From Thalassotalea crassostreae (GTDB lineage: Bacteria; Pseudomonadota; Gammaproteobacteria; Enterobacterales; Alteromonadaceae): a DNA stretch of 64,000 nucleotides. The notes beneath the pieces were generated by a model. That model saw nothing but the letters and a program-made list of their open reading frames with translations. It searched no databases and had not been told where the DNA came from. Position numbers and translations under genes: made by a program. The stretch is from NCBI RefSeq assembly GCF_001831495.1, contig NZ_CP017689.1, positions 1,054,001 through 1,118,000 of the forward strand. The letters are read 5' to 3'. This document shows positions 1 to 9,040 of the stretch, piece by piece; position 1 is the first letter of the stretch, and each line of letters begins with the position of its first letter.

Positions 1-124
1 AGTTCTTGCTTTTCTTTATGTTAGTTACCACTAAATTAGCAAATCGCTAGACTAGTGAATAAAACATCAATGCTTAGTTTAGCGAAATTTAAATAATTAC
101 AACAGTAAAGTTAAAGGAAAGTTT

Positions 125-343
125 ATGAATGTATTTCAGTTTATTTTATTATTTTTCATCTGTTACAGTATTTTTGAATTACTTAAACAACGAAAATCAA
201 TAAAGGCATCGTCGGCTACGACAGAAAAACAACACAGTGAAACCGAACAAGAAATCGAACAACTTAAGAAGCGCATCGAAATATTGGAAAAAATCGTCAC
301 CGATAAAGGTTATGATTTGAAGTCAGAAATAGACGATCTCTAA
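125..343 (+). CDS. Small membrane protein with C-terminal coiled coil (PspB-like)
   Basis: A 72-residue protein not recognised as a named family. Residues 3-20 are strongly hydrophobic (one membrane segment, probably N-out). Residues 38-60 are charged heptad-like sequence (EQEIEQLKKRIEILEKIV), ending in KGYDLKSEIDDL. The layout of one N-terminal helix followed by a short basic/acidic helix resembles PspB, and RIEILEKIV resembles RIKTLEAIL of the PspB encoded at 43084 in this window. AAAGGAAAG just upstream of the ATG is a good ribosome-binding site. It is convergent with hemW. A link to phage-shock-like membrane stress is inference only; the gene itself looks real from RBS, start and composition. 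Confidence 0.7.
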   Translation: MNVFQFILLFFICYSIFELLKQRKSIKASSATTEKQHSETEQEIEQLKKRIEILEKIVTDKGYDLKSEIDDL

Positions 344-359
344 GCGCTTATACAAGCGA

Positions 360-1511
360 TTATAAAAACAGGCTTAATAGATCGTTTAAATAACGATGGC
401 CCGTAGCTGTCACTTGCCATTGTTCACCGGTTTGACTAACCAGTTGCTTGTTTTTTGCTGTGTTCAATGCCGGCTCTACGGTCTCCGCTGGTAAGCCTGT
501 CGCTTGTTGATAATCGTTCAGTGTAAAAGGTTTAAATAAGCGCAAACGATTCATCATATATTCGAAAGGGCGCTCAGTCGTAGCAACTTCATGAGCGTGA
601 TCTAAATGCTCACGTTCGTCATCCATATAGCCCTTAGGGTGTTTCACTTTTACGGTTCGATAAATCGTGCCTTGATCGGTTATTTTGCCATGGGCACCAC
701 AGCCAATGCCGAGATAATCGCCATTCTGCCAATAGTTTAAATTGTGACGGCATTGGTATTTCTCGCCATTGCTGTAAGCCGAAATCTCATATTGCTGATA
801 GCCCGAGCTTTTCAGTAGTTCAAACCCTTGCTCTTGAATATCCCACAACACCTCATCTTCTGGAAGAGTAGGTGGTTTCGAATAGAATGAAGTATTTGGC
901 TCAATCGTTAATTGGTACCAAGATAAATGATTAGGCTTTAGTGCTATTGCTTGGCGTAAATCATCTAAAGCACCTTCAATGCTTTGTTGCTCAAGGCCAT
1001 GCATTAAATCAAGGTTAAAGCTATCTATGCCACATTCTTTTGCGATTTCAGCCGCTCTTATGGCTTGTTTATTATCATGGATACGACCCAATTTTATCAG
1101 CTTATCTGATTCGAAACTTTGCACGCCAATAGACAGCCTATTTACCCCAGCTTCTTTAAATCCTTTAAACTTGTCCGCTTCCACCGTCCCTGGGTTGGCT
1201 TCCATAGTTACTTCCACCTTAAAGTTTTCATCTGGGTGTTTGGGAAAACGTTTAAATACTTCAGCTAATAATGTATTGATAGCATTTGCTGAGAATAAAC
1301 TCGGCGTACCACCGCCAATGAATATCGAATATAAAGGTCTGTCGATGTTGAATCGTTTTATATCTTTGTCGAGATCGAGCAACAGATGGCGAATATAATT
1401 CGCTTCGTCTATATCTGCTTTTAACGCGTGAGAATTAAAATCACAATAAGGACATTTTTGAACACACCATGGAATATGGATATACAAAGATAGTGGTGGT
1501 TGAACTAGCAC
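360..1511 (-). CDS. hemW: HemW-like radical SAM heme chaperone
   Basis: The 383-residue protein has the radical SAM cluster motif CVQKCPYC (Cys16, Cys20, Cys23), the SAM-binding GGGTPSL around residue 67, and the C-terminal HemW domain with winged-helix-like end. HemW (formerly annotated as oxygen-independent coproporphyrinogen III oxidase-like, YggW) binds heme and a 4Fe-4S cluster and delivers heme to membrane respiratory enzymes; it lacks the extra Cys pattern of true HemN. The start is GTG (codon at 1509-1511) preceded by AAAGG at a suitable distance on the minus strand. It lies 33 bp after rdgB, the usual gammaproteobacterial order, so the two are probably cotranscribed. Confidence 0.95.
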   Translation of the reverse strand: MLVQPPLSLYIHIPWCVQKCPYCDFNSHALKADIDEANYIRHLLLDLDKDIKRFNIDRPLYSIFIGGGTPSLFSANAINTLLAEVFKRFPKHPDENFKVEVTMEANPGTVEADKFKGFKEAGVNRLSIGVQSFESDKLIKLGRIHDNKQAIRAAEIAKECGIDSFNLDLMHGLEQQSIEGALDDLRQAIALKPNHLSWYQLTIEPNTSFYSKPPTLPEDEVLWDIQEQGFELLKSSGYQQYEISAYSNGEKYQCRHNLNYWQNGDYLGIGCGAHGKITDQGTIYRTVKVKHPKGYMDDEREHLDHAHEVATTERPFEYMMNRLRLFKPFTLNDYQQATGLPAETVEPALNTAKNKQLVSQTGEQWQVTATGHRYLNDLLSLFL

Positions 1512-1544
1512 AGTGCAGGCCTTTATATTGAGAGCTTAAATTGG

Positions 1545-2132
1545 TTATTTAAAATGCTTAACTAAATGCATTAATGCTTTACCGCGGTGACTCATTGCAT
1601 TTTTAATATCTCGAGGCAATTGCGCTGAAGTCATATTATGCTCAGCTACCCAAAACAAAGGGTCGTAACCGAAGCCTTGAACACCGTGTTTTTCTGTTGT
1701 TATGCTGCCGTCCCAAGTACCTTGGCAAATGATTGGAGTTGGATCATCGGCGTGACGCATATACACTAAAACACACTGAAAGCGTGCACTTCGCTTTTGT
1801 AGGTCAACACCGTTAAGCTCAGTCAGTAATTTGCTATTATTAGCGTCATCATTGCCTTGCTCTCCGGCATATCGCGCAGAGTAGATCCCTGGGGCTCCGT
1901 TTAAATAATCTACTTCTAACCCTGAATCGTCGGCAATTGCTGGTAAGCCCGTGATTTTTGCGGCGTGACGCGCCTTAATAATTGCATTCTCAACAAATGT
2001 CGTTCCAGTTTCTGGCACATCAGGCACGTTAAAATCGCTTTGCGGAACGATCTCAATGTTTTGTTCTGAAAGTAATTCACTAAGCTCTTTTACTTTACCT
2101 TTGTTGCCTGTTGCTAACACGATTTTGTTCAT
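1545..2132 (-). CDS. rdgB: XTP/dITP pyrophosphatase (non-canonical purine NTPase)
   Basis: RdgB/HAM1 hydrolyses dITP, dXTP and ITP to monophosphates, keeping deaminated purines out of DNA and RNA. The 195-residue protein carries the family signatures: ATGNKGK at residues 7-13, the ADDSGLEV segment with the metal-binding Asp near residue 68, GYDPLFW around 155 and SHRGKAL near the C terminus. The length matches the family. It sits between a DUF4426 gene and hemW in a conserved minus-strand cluster. A strong hairpin at 2166-2188 lies just upstream, so some transcripts may end or be processed before it. Confidence 0.96.
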   Translation of the reverse strand: MNKIVLATGNKGKVKELSELLSEQNIEIVPQSDFNVPDVPETGTTFVENAIIKARHAAKITGLPAIADDSGLEVDYLNGAPGIYSARYAGEQGNDDANNSKLLTELNGVDLQKRSARFQCVLVYMRHADDPTPIICQGTWDGSITTEKHGVQGFGYDPLFWVAEHNMTSAQLPRDIKNAMSHRGKALMHLVKHFK

Positions 2133-2165
2133 TGCTAAACCTTTGTTGAAAGACTGATAAATAGA

Positions 2166-2188
2166 AAGTGCGCTATTTTAGCGCACTT
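2166..2188 (-). terminator. Hairpin between the DUF4426 gene and rdgB
   Basis: A perfect 10-bp inverted repeat AAGTGCGCTA / TAGCGCACTT with a 3-nt loop. On the minus strand it is followed by TTTCTATTT, an imperfect U tract, so it is a partial terminator or RNA processing site inside the cluster. Confidence 0.6.
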
Positions 2189-2234
2189 GTAGGGGGGTTT
2201 TCATTAACTAAATAAAACCTGCGCAATTAGGCGC

Positions 2235-2678
2235 CTATTGTTCTACGTAAAACTTTTGTTGGAATTTAAGCGAGTGCTGTTTGCCATTGTTATTAATTAA
2301 AATATCAAATTTGATAATCTCTTCATCGCTATATGACACCTGAGCAATGTAATAGATTGCTTTACCTTCAGTCACTTTATCAAAATCTAAATTGATGCGT
2401 TGGCCTGCTAAGTTTGTCGAAACGCCAGATAAACCAACGCTTATAGCTGGTTTCGATTCAACGCTAGCATCCAATATCGCAATATTTATGAAACCCTTGT
2501 ATCTACTTCGTTCAATGCCGTAGGTCTTGGCAATTTGCGGTTGTAGCATCATTGTTGGTAAGCCGATGTAGTGGACTTCGAGTTCATCAAACATTTGCAT
2601 GTTTTCATTGCTAGCATTTGCATTGAATACCAATGAAATCAGCATCAAAAATATTGTTTTTTGAAAGTAATTCATCAT
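2235..2678 (-). CDS. DUF4426 exported protein
   Basis: A DUF4426 family protein of unknown function, found in gammaproteobacteria beside rdgB and yggT as here. The start is set at the ATG of MMNYFQKTIF because AAAAGG stands 7 nt upstream; a 13-residue upstream extension rich in Arg/Lys (start at 2717) has no such site. With this start the protein (147 residues) begins with a signal peptide ending near FNANA-SNE, so it is exported, probably periplasmic. The rest is beta-rich with conserved segments VHYIGLPTMMLQPQIAKTYG and RSRYKGFINIAI. No catalytic motif is apparent. Confidence 0.82.
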   Translation of the reverse strand: MMNYFQKTIFLMLISLVFNANASNENMQMFDELEVHYIGLPTMMLQPQIAKTYGIERSRYKGFINIAILDASVESKPAISVGLSGVSTNLAGQRINLDFDKVTEGKAIYYIAQVSYSDEEIIKFDILINNNGKQHSLKFQQKFYVEQ

Positions 2679-2774
2679 TTTATGGCCTTTTGTTCTTCGC
2701 TTGCGCAAAGCTGTCATTTATCTAAGTATAGGAGATTGCGCTATATCAGCGTAGTTTATCAACGTAATTTCTAC

Positions 2775-3323
2775 TTATAAAATAGCCCAATATGGGATAG
2801 CCCCGCTAATTAATTTACTTAAAAATATTAAGACAAATATTGCGATGGCAACCGATAAATCGATTCCGCCTAAATCAGGCATTATTCTACGGATCGGGCG
2901 CAATACAGGTTCAGTGAGTTGATGGAATACTAATTGAATAGGACTGCCGCCTTGTACAACCCAACTCATTAACGCCATAGCGATCATCACGTACATAAGA
3001 ACCGCGCCCATGGTCTTAGCAAGTAAAATCAGGCCGATCAGAAAGCTTGCTACAGGATCCATTGCATAAATACCGAGTAGGAAAAAAACGTATATTTTTA
3101 GACATGCAACAGCGTAGGCGATTAACAATGTCGCAAGGTCTATCCCTGCAAAACCTGGAATGACACGTCTAAATGGTACCACGAGAGGACTTGTCGCTTT
3201 CACCACAAATTGACTGAAAGGATTATAAAAATCCGCTCTAACTAATTGCATCCAAACTCGCAATATAAGCAGCATGATAAAGGCATCGAAGACAAAATTG
3301 AGCAAGTATATTAATGCTTCCAT
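2775..3323 (-). CDS. yggT: YggT family integral membrane protein
   Basis: A 182-residue inner-membrane protein made of two tandem YGGT domains. Each half shows a hydrophobic helix followed by the signature P(F/L)RPIRR-like and PDLGGIDLS / PGFAGIDLA segments (first copy near residues 50-62, second near 141-155). The duplicated form is standard in gammaproteobacteria. Genetic work in other species links YggT to osmotic tolerance and septum-related or cofactor-insertion roles, but its biochemical job is not settled. It lies between proC and the DUF4426 gene in the same direction and is probably part of the yggS-proC operon. Confidence 0.93.
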   Translation of the reverse strand: MEALIYLLNFVFDAFIMLLILRVWMQLVRADFYNPFSQFVVKATSPLVVPFRRVIPGFAGIDLATLLIAYAVACLKIYVFFLLGIYAMDPVASFLIGLILLAKTMGAVLMYVMIAMALMSWVVQGGSPIQLVFHQLTEPVLRPIRRIMPDLGGIDLSVAIAIFVLIFLSKLISGAIPYWAIL

Positions 3324-3441
3324 TATTTTTCCGTTTTTAAATTGGTTTAATTTATTGTTCTTTCTATATTGTAAGAACTATTCTGCGATTAAGAAAGTGC
3401 TATTAACTTATTGTTACTATTTGCAAATAGTGAACGAGCTA

Positions 3442-3502
3442 GTCGTTGCTCTAAGTCGTTGCTCTAAGTCGTTGCTAAGAGTCGTTACTAGCTGTCGTTA
3501 GC
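3442..3502. repeat. 13-bp tandem repeat overlapping the 3' end of proC
   Basis: GTCGTTGCT recurs at 3442, 3455 and 3468, then as GTCGTTACT at 3481 and GTCGTTAGC at 3494, a strict 13-bp period over five copies with the rest of the unit diverging. The last copy lies inside the final codons of proC (stop codon at 3488-3490), so the array seems seeded by the gene's own end. Confidence 0.8.
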
Positions 3503-4306
3503 TTCAGTCATCTCAATTGCTCTTGCTTTGCACGCTTGCATTGCGTCACTTACAATCTGGTCGAGGTTGTTTTCGGCTAATACCGAAAGAGCAGCATAGG
3601 TTGTACCACCTTTTGAGGTTACGTTTTCTCTTAATGTTGCGATGCTTTCATTATTTTGCACCACCATCTGCGCCGCACCTAGCGCCGTTTGTTGTACTAA
3701 GTCACGGGCTGTTTGCTCACTAAAGCCAAATGCTAAGGCTTGTTTTTGCATTGCTTCCATAAAAGCAAAGAAGTACGCCGGTCCTGAACCTGAAACAGTA
3801 ATAAGGTTATCCATTTCATCTTCATTCGCTAGCCATTGCACCTTGCCAACGCTTTTCAATAAACTATCAGCAAAATCAATATCACTTTGCGCTACGTTTT
3901 TCGCCGCCAACATACCACTCATGCCAAGGCCTAATTGCGATGGAGTATTTGGCATGCAACGAATAATATTGGCGTTGTTACCAAGGACTGATTGCATTTG
4001 AGCAATTGAAACACCAGCGGCAACTGAGATAAAGCACTTATTAGTAATGTCCATATTGTCGGCAATTTCTTTACAAACCGCTTTTATAAAGTGTGGTTTA
4101 ACGCCAAGAACAATGACATCCGCCTGATTGGCAGCCTCAATATTGCTTGGTGTTTGACAAACGCCGAAGTCGCTCGCTAATGCTTCTCGTTTTTCTGGGC
4201 TAGGGTTACTAACAATAACAGCTTTGGCGTCATAACCATTGTTGACCAGGCCGATCAAAATTGCGCGATTCATGTTGCCGGCGCCGATAAATGCTACTTT
4301 CTTCAT
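3488..4306 (-). CDS. proC: Pyrroline-5-carboxylate reductase
   Basis: ProC performs the last step of proline synthesis, NAD(P)H-dependent reduction of 1-pyrroline-5-carboxylate to proline. The 272-residue protein opens with the Rossmann motif FIGAGNMNRAI and contains the family signatures MPNTPSQLGLG, SGSGPAYFFAFMEAM and VTSKGGTTYAAL near the C terminus. The start at 4306 is chosen because GAGGAAAT stands 4 nt upstream; an eight-residue extension to 4330 would lie across this site. It follows yggS in the conserved order. Its last codons are part of a 13-bp tandem repeat. Confidence 0.96.
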   Translation of the reverse strand: MKKVAFIGAGNMNRAILIGLVNNGYDAKAVIVSNPSPEKREALASDFGVCQTPSNIEAANQADVIVLGVKPHFIKAVCKEIADNMDITNKCFISVAAGVSIAQMQSVLGNNANIIRCMPNTPSQLGLGMSGMLAAKNVAQSDIDFADSLLKSVGKVQWLANEDEMDNLITVSGSGPAYFFAFMEAMQKQALAFGFSEQTARDLVQQTALGAAQMVVQNNESIATLRENVTSKGGTTYAALSVLAENNLDQIVSDAMQACKARAIEMTEANDS

Positions 4307-4438
4307 TTTATTTCCTCGATACAAAAACAACTTAATGTGGTGTTTTTGTATGTATTTATTCGTCTATGTGTATTGATAAATCAGAGTTATCAACTTTTGT
4401 TTAATTTTGAGTTTGTCATTAGCTCTGTTATTTGGCTG

Positions 4439-5122
4439 CTATTCTCGTTTGCCAAATATCGCCGTTCCGACGCGAATCATAGTCGAACCGCATTCTATAG
4501 CAATATTCATATCACCGCTCATTCCCATTGAAAGGGTATCTACTGTACTGTATTTTTGTTGCAACGCTTGATACAAACTTTGCATATTTTCAAAGCTTTT
4601 TTTTACCTGTTCTGCGCTGCCTTTCGCAGGGATGGCCATAAGCCCTCGCAATGATAAGTTTTCACAATTGCTGATAAATTCAGCTAACTCATCAATTTCT
4701 TCTACGCTGACCCCAGATTTACTCGCTTCTGCACTAATATTCACTTGTAAACAAACGTTTAGCGGGGTAATGTTATTGCTACGTTGTTCATTAAGACGTT
4801 TTGCTACTTTTATTCGGTCTACCGAGTGGACCCAATCAACATTGTTAGCGATTTGTCGAGTCTTATTACTTTGTAATGGACCGATAAAGTGCCACGTAAT
4901 GTCGGTTAGATGTTTAAGTTGTTCGACTTTGTCGACCATTTCTTGAACATAATTCTCGCCAAAATGGCGTTGTCCGGCATCATAGGCTAACTGTAAAGAA
5001 TCAATAGGTTTGGTTTTACTTACAGCTAATAACTCAATGTCAGAAATCGGTCTCTTTGCACTGTTGCAAGCAGCCAACATTTGTTGTTGAACTTGAGTTA
5101 AATTGTCAGCGATAGTTGTCAT
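4439..5122 (-). CDS. yggS: YggS family pyridoxal phosphate homeostasis protein
   Basis: A 227-residue single-domain PLP-binding protein with an alanine-racemase-like TIM barrel and no known enzymatic activity; it controls free vitamin B6 pools and, indirectly, amino and keto acid balance. The PLP Lys is Lys36 in LLAVSKTKP. HFGENYVQE near residue 75 and SMGMSGDMNIAIECGSTMIR, with the phosphate-binding end of the barrel, are characteristic. The gene starts 63 bp from pilT, divergently, so the two share a short promoter region. It probably leads the cluster yggS-proC-yggT-DUF4426-rdgB-hemW. Confidence 0.95.
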   Translation of the reverse strand: MTTIADNLTQVQQQMLAACNSAKRPISDIELLAVSKTKPIDSLQLAYDAGQRHFGENYVQEMVDKVEQLKHLTDITWHFIGPLQSNKTRQIANNVDWVHSVDRIKVAKRLNEQRSNNITPLNVCLQVNISAEASKSGVSVEEIDELAEFISNCENLSLRGLMAIPAKGSAEQVKKSFENMQSLYQALQQKYSTVDTLSMGMSGDMNIAIECGSTMIRVGTAIFGKRE

Positions 5123-5185
5123 AATTTAGCGTCTGAATTTTGAATAAAAAAAGCATTAATAAAACAATAATAAAACAGGAATTCT

Positions 5186-6229
5186 ATGGATATTACTGAA
5201 CTTTTGGCATTTAGTGTCGAGCACGATGCATCCGATTTACATTTATCTACTGGTATGCCACCAGCAATTCGAGTTGATGGTGATATACGTAAGGTTAACA
5301 TCCCACCATTAGAAGACAAAGACGTTAACGCATTAGTTTACGATATTATGACCGATCGTCAACGTAAAGAATACGAAGAAAACCTAGAAGTGGATTTTTC
5401 TTTTGAAGTTCCGAATTTAGCCCGCTTCAGGGTAAATGCATTTAACCAAAACAGGGGGCCTGCAGCGGTTTTCCGTACTATCCCAAGTAAAATATTATCG
5501 CTTGATGATTTAGGTTGCCCTGACATTTTCAGAACAATTTCTGAAAACCCTCGAGGATTAGTTTTAGTAACCGGTCCTACAGGTTCTGGTAAATCAACAA
5601 CTCTTGCCGCTATGGTTGATTACATTAATGAGTCAAAGCGTGACCACATCCTTACCATCGAAGATCCAATTGAATTTGTTCACGATAATAAACAGTGTTT
5701 AATTAACCAGCGTGAGGTTCACCGCGATACGCTAAGTTTTAGTGCGGCATTACGTTCAGCACTACGTGAAGATCCAGATGTGATACTTGTTGGTGAGATG
5801 CGTGACTTAGAAACAATACGCTTAGCGATGACTGCTGCAGAAACAGGTCACTTAGTATTTGGTACATTGCATACAACTTCAGCGCCAAAAACTATAGACC
5901 GTATTGTTGATGTATTCCCTGGTGAAGAAAAAGACATGGTTCGTTCTATGTTGTCAGAATCATTACGAGCTGTTATCTCACAAACCCTCATCAAGAAAGT
6001 TGGTGGCGGTCGAGTTGCTGCTCATGAAATCATGATTGGTGTTCCGGCGATACGTAACCTTATTCGTGAAGATAAGATTGCACAAATGTATTCAGCCATT
6101 CAAACAGGTATGTCACACGGTATGCAAACTATGGATCAATGTTTACAAAACTTATTAAGCCGCGGCATGATCACACGTGAAGACGCACTATCTAAAGCTG
6201 CTGATAAAAACCAATTCCAGGTTTATTAA
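5186..6229 (+). CDS. pilT: Type IV pilus retraction ATPase PilT
   Basis: PilT is the hexameric cytoplasmic ATPase that depolymerises type IV pili, driving twitching motility and DNA uptake. The 347-residue protein has an N-terminal PAS-like segment (DASDLHLSTGMPPAIRVDG), Walker A GPTGSGKST (residues 130-138), the Asp box around ILTIEDPIE, Walker B ILVGEMRDLETI and the His box HLVFGTLHTTSA. The C-terminal AIRNLIRE motif needed for retraction is present. AGGA stands upstream of the ATG. It is followed by pilU after 12 bp, the normal tandem arrangement. Confidence 0.97.
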   Translation: MDITELLAFSVEHDASDLHLSTGMPPAIRVDGDIRKVNIPPLEDKDVNALVYDIMTDRQRKEYEENLEVDFSFEVPNLARFRVNAFNQNRGPAAVFRTIPSKILSLDDLGCPDIFRTISENPRGLVLVTGPTGSGKSTTLAAMVDYINESKRDHILTIEDPIEFVHDNKQCLINQREVHRDTLSFSAALRSALREDPDVILVGEMRDLETIRLAMTAAETGHLVFGTLHTTSAPKTIDRIVDVFPGEEKDMVRSMLSESLRAVISQTLIKKVGGGRVAAHEIMIGVPAIRNLIREDKIAQMYSAIQTGMSHGMQTMDQCLQNLLSRGMITREDALSKAADKNQFQVY

Positions 6230-6241
6230 TAGGGTTTAGTT

Positions 6242-7354
6242 ATGGACTTAAATCAACTACTTGAAAAAATGACCAAGGAAGATGCATCGGATTTATTTAT
6301 CACCGTAAACCTTCCTGCAAGCGCCAAAATTAACGGCGAGCTGCAACCAATTGATGATTCGGTATTAGATTATGATACGGCATTAGAGTTAGTACATAGC
6401 TCGATGAAAGAAAAGCAGCGTCAAGAATATGACGAAACCAAAGAGTGTAACTATGCGATTGCAGTTGATGGTATTGGTCGTTTTCGTATCTCTGCGTTTT
6501 GGCAGCGTGAAATGCCAGGTATGGTAATTCGTCGAATCGTGACTGATATTCCTGATGTTGATGCGCTAGGTTTACCTGCGGTATTAAAAGACATTGTTAT
6601 GTCTAAACGTGGGTTAGTATTATTCGTTGGTGGTACTGGTACCGGTAAATCAACATCGATGGCATCATTGATTGGTTATCGTAACCGTAATGCTCGAGGG
6701 CATATTCTTACCATTGAAGATCCAGTTGAATTTGTTCATGAACATAGTAAGTCGATGATCACCCAACGTGAAGTTGGCATGGATACCGAATCGTTTGATG
6801 CGGCGCTTAAGAGTTCTTTACGACAAGCGCCTGACGTTATTCTTATTGGTGAGATCCGCTCGCAAGAGATTATGGAACACGCCTTAAGTTTTGCCGAAAC
6901 AGGTCATTTATGTATTGCGACACTGCATGCAAACAATGCTAACCAAGCCATTGACCGTATTATGCACCTTGTACCGCCAGAGCAACATGAGAAGCTACAG
7001 TTCGATTTAGCCTTGAATTTGCGTGGTATTGTGGCTCAGCAACTTGTACCTACTCGTGATGGTCATGGTCGCAGAGCTGCTATTGAGGTTTTATTGAACT
7101 CACCATATATATCTGAGCTAATTAAAAAAGGCGAAGTAGGTGACATTAAAGAAGTCATGTCGAAATCGAGAGAGCTGGGCATGCAAACATTTGATCAGGC
7201 GTTATTTGATTTATATGAAGCCGGTGATATTAGTTATACCGATGCACTGCATCATGCTGACTCACCAAATGATTTACGCTTAATGATTAAATTACGTGGT
7301 GGCGATCAAGGCGGTATTGGTGGCTTAAAAGGTGCAACGTTAGACGGTGATTAA
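6242..7354 (+). CDS. pilU: PilT-dependent retraction ATPase PilU
   Basis: PilU is a PilT paralogue that boosts retraction force and depends on PilT for function. The 370-residue protein aligns with the upstream PilT over its length: DASDLFITVNLPASAKING at the N terminus, Walker A GGTGTGKST (residues 130-138), ILTIEDPVEFVHEH, Walker B VILIGEIRSQEI and the His-box HLCIATLHANNA. It has the extra C-terminal tail typical of PilU, ending in a glycine-rich stretch. Its RBS (AGGGTTTAGTT) follows the pilT stop directly, so the pair is one transcript that ends at the terminator at 7387. Confidence 0.96.
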   Translation: MDLNQLLEKMTKEDASDLFITVNLPASAKINGELQPIDDSVLDYDTALELVHSSMKEKQRQEYDETKECNYAIAVDGIGRFRISAFWQREMPGMVIRRIVTDIPDVDALGLPAVLKDIVMSKRGLVLFVGGTGTGKSTSMASLIGYRNRNARGHILTIEDPVEFVHEHSKSMITQREVGMDTESFDAALKSSLRQAPDVILIGEIRSQEIMEHALSFAETGHLCIATLHANNANQAIDRIMHLVPPEQHEKLQFDLALNLRGIVAQQLVPTRDGHGRRAAIEVLLNSPYISELIKKGEVGDIKEVMSKSRELGMQTFDQALFDLYEAGDISYTDALHHADSPNDLRLMIKLRGGDQGGIGGLKGATLDGD

Positions 7355-7386
7355 TATCTTCTGATACCTAGCCCGATAAAAATTTT

Positions 7387-7424
7387 AAACCCCAATTAGA
7401 AGCGAATCTAGTTGGGGTTTTTCT
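7387..7424 (+). terminator. Rho-independent terminator of pilTU
   Basis: AAACCCCAATTAGA pairs with TCTAGTTGGGGTTT (14 bp, one G-T pair) around a 6-nt loop, followed by a T run. Confidence 0.9.
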
Positions 7425-7545
7425 ATAATAGCAAATAAAAACTAGAGTATTTTAATGTAAAACCTATTTGCTTGCTTTGAATTGTTATTTGACTGTTGTT
7501 TTAGTGTTAATTTGCGTATCCAAACAAATCAAAAAGTAAAAGTTT

Positions 7546-7561
7546 AGACGTCTAGACGTAA
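7546..7561. promoter_or_regulatory. MetJ operator (met boxes) upstream of metK
   Basis: AGACGTCT (7546-7553), an exact match to the 8-bp met-box consensus, is followed without a gap by AGACGTAA (7554-7561, 6 of 8). MetJ with S-adenosylmethionine binds tandem boxes and represses methionine genes. The position, about 150 bp before metK, fits feedback repression by the product of MetK. No metJ gene is in the window. The rest of 7425-7710 is AT-rich with no gene. Confidence 0.85.
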
Positions 7562-7710
7562 AAAAGTGGATTTAAATCTGATTCCGCGTTAGAATTCGCC
7601 CATATTTTTGAATCACTTCTATTTAAATTAAAGATTTCTAATCTTTTTAACCATTTAATTCGTATAAAGGTTTTCAATTAAATAGATAACAATTAAGTGT
7701 AAGAGGCGTC

Positions 7711-8898
7711 ATGGCTAAACATTACTTTACTTCAGAGTCTGTATCTGAAGGTCATCCGGATAAAATTGCCGATCAAATTTCTGATGCGGTATTAGATGCA
7801 ATTATTGCAAAAGATAAACATGCACGTGTGGCCTGTGAAACTATGGTGAAAACCGGTGTTGCAATAATTTCTGGTGAAGTAACCACGGAAGCTTGGGTTG
7901 ATTTAGAGAAAATCACTCGTCAAGTGATTAGCGATATCGGCTACACCTCTTCTGATGTGGGTTTTGATGGTGACACATGTGGCATTATGAACTTAATTGG
8001 TCAACAATCGCCTGAGATTGCCCAAGGTGTTGACCGCAGCAAGCCTGAAGACCAAGGTGCTGGTGACCAGGGGTTAATGTTTGGTTATGCAACAAACGAA
8101 ACACCTTCATTGATGCCTGCGCCGTTGTATTTTTCTCATCGCTTAGTTGAGCGTCAAGCTGAAATGCGTAAATCAGGTGTTTTGCCTTGGTTGCGTCCTG
8201 ATGCAAAATCGCAAGTCACTTTTATCTACGAAGATAATAAACCAGTAGCTATTGATGCTGTTGTTTTATCAACACAACATAATCCTGAAATCAGTCAGGA
8301 AGATTTAAAAGATGCGGTAATGGAAAACATTATCAAGCATGTTTTACCAGCTGAGTTGTTAAACGAAGATACTAAATACTTCATCAATCCAACAGGTCGT
8401 TTTGTTATTGGTGGTCCTGTAGGCGATTGTGGTCTTACTGGTCGTAAGATTATCGTTGATACTTATGGTGGTATGGCACGTCATGGTGGTGGTGCATTTA
8501 GTGGTAAAGATCCTTCGAAGGTTGACCGCAGTGCCGCTTATGCAGGTCGTTACGTGGCAAAAAATATTGTTGCTGCTGGACTTGCAGACCGTTGTGAGAT
8601 CCAAGTGTCTTACGCTATCGGTGTTGCCGAGCCAACGTCAATATCAATTGAAACGTTCGGTACAGGTAAAGTTGACGAAGCAACGTTAATCGATTTAGTT
8701 CGTCAACATTTTGACCTTCGCCCATACGGCATTACTAAAATGCTTGATTTGTTGCACCCTATGTATCAACAAACAGCGGCTTATGGTCACTTTGGTCGTG
8801 ACCCATATGAAATGACAGTGGGTGAAGATACCTTTACTGCATTTAGTTGGGAAAAAACCGACAAAGCAGATGCACTAAGAGCTGCTGCCGGTTTATAA
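7711..8898 (+). CDS. metK: S-adenosylmethionine synthetase
   Basis: MetK makes S-adenosylmethionine from ATP and methionine. The 395-residue protein, the normal length, contains [20 protein letters not shown] at the N terminus with the catalytic His and metal Asp, the [12 protein letters not shown] signature near residue 117, and the P-loop-like [19 protein letters not shown] segment near 260. The start ATG has GAGG 6 nt upstream. It is monocistronic: a MetJ operator and a leader of about 290 bp precede it and a strong terminator follows at 8919. Confidence 0.98.
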   Translation: MAKHYFTSESVSEGHPDKIADQISDAVLDAIIAKDKHARVACETMVKTGVAIISGEVTTEAWVDLEKITRQVISDIGYTSSDVGFDGDTCGIMNLIGQQSPEIAQGVDRSKPEDQGAGDQGLMFGYATNETPSLMPAPLYFSHRLVERQAEMRKSGVLPWLRPDAKSQVTFIYEDNKPVAIDAVVLSTQHNPEISQEDLKDAVMENIIKHVLPAELLNEDTKYFINPTGRFVIGGPVGDCGLTGRKIIVDTYGGMARHGGGAFSGKDPSKVDRSAAYAGRYVAKNIVAAGLADRCEIQVSYAIGVAEPTSISIETFGTGKVDEATLIDLVRQHFDLRPYGITKMLDLLHPMYQQTAAYGHFGRDPYEMTVGEDTFTAFSWEKTDKADALRAAAGL

Positions 8899-8918
8899 GC
8901 GACAATAATTATTTTACT

Positions 8919-8946
8919 AAAGGCCAGATATTTTCTGGCCTTTTTT
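8919..8946 (+). terminator. Rho-independent terminator of metK
   Basis: AAAGGCCAGA and TCTGGCCTTT form a perfect 10-bp stem with a 5-nt loop, followed by six or more T. Confidence 0.92.
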
Positions 8947-9040
8947 GTATCTAAATATCTGCTTTATATACAATTGCCCTTGTTTTTTACCCCTCATGAC
9001 CCTATCTTGTAATCATTACTAAATTAACTATTGAGTTAGT

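Noticed and set aside
3274..3501. Plus-strand open frame of 75 codons between yggT and proC
   Set aside because: It runs antisense into yggT and through the 13-bp repeat, and has no RBS or recognisable features.
8359..8604. Minus-strand open frame inside metK, and similar antisense frames inside clpX, lon and serA
   Set aside because: They are antisense shadows of strongly conserved genes with unnatural composition (for example Thr-rich runs).
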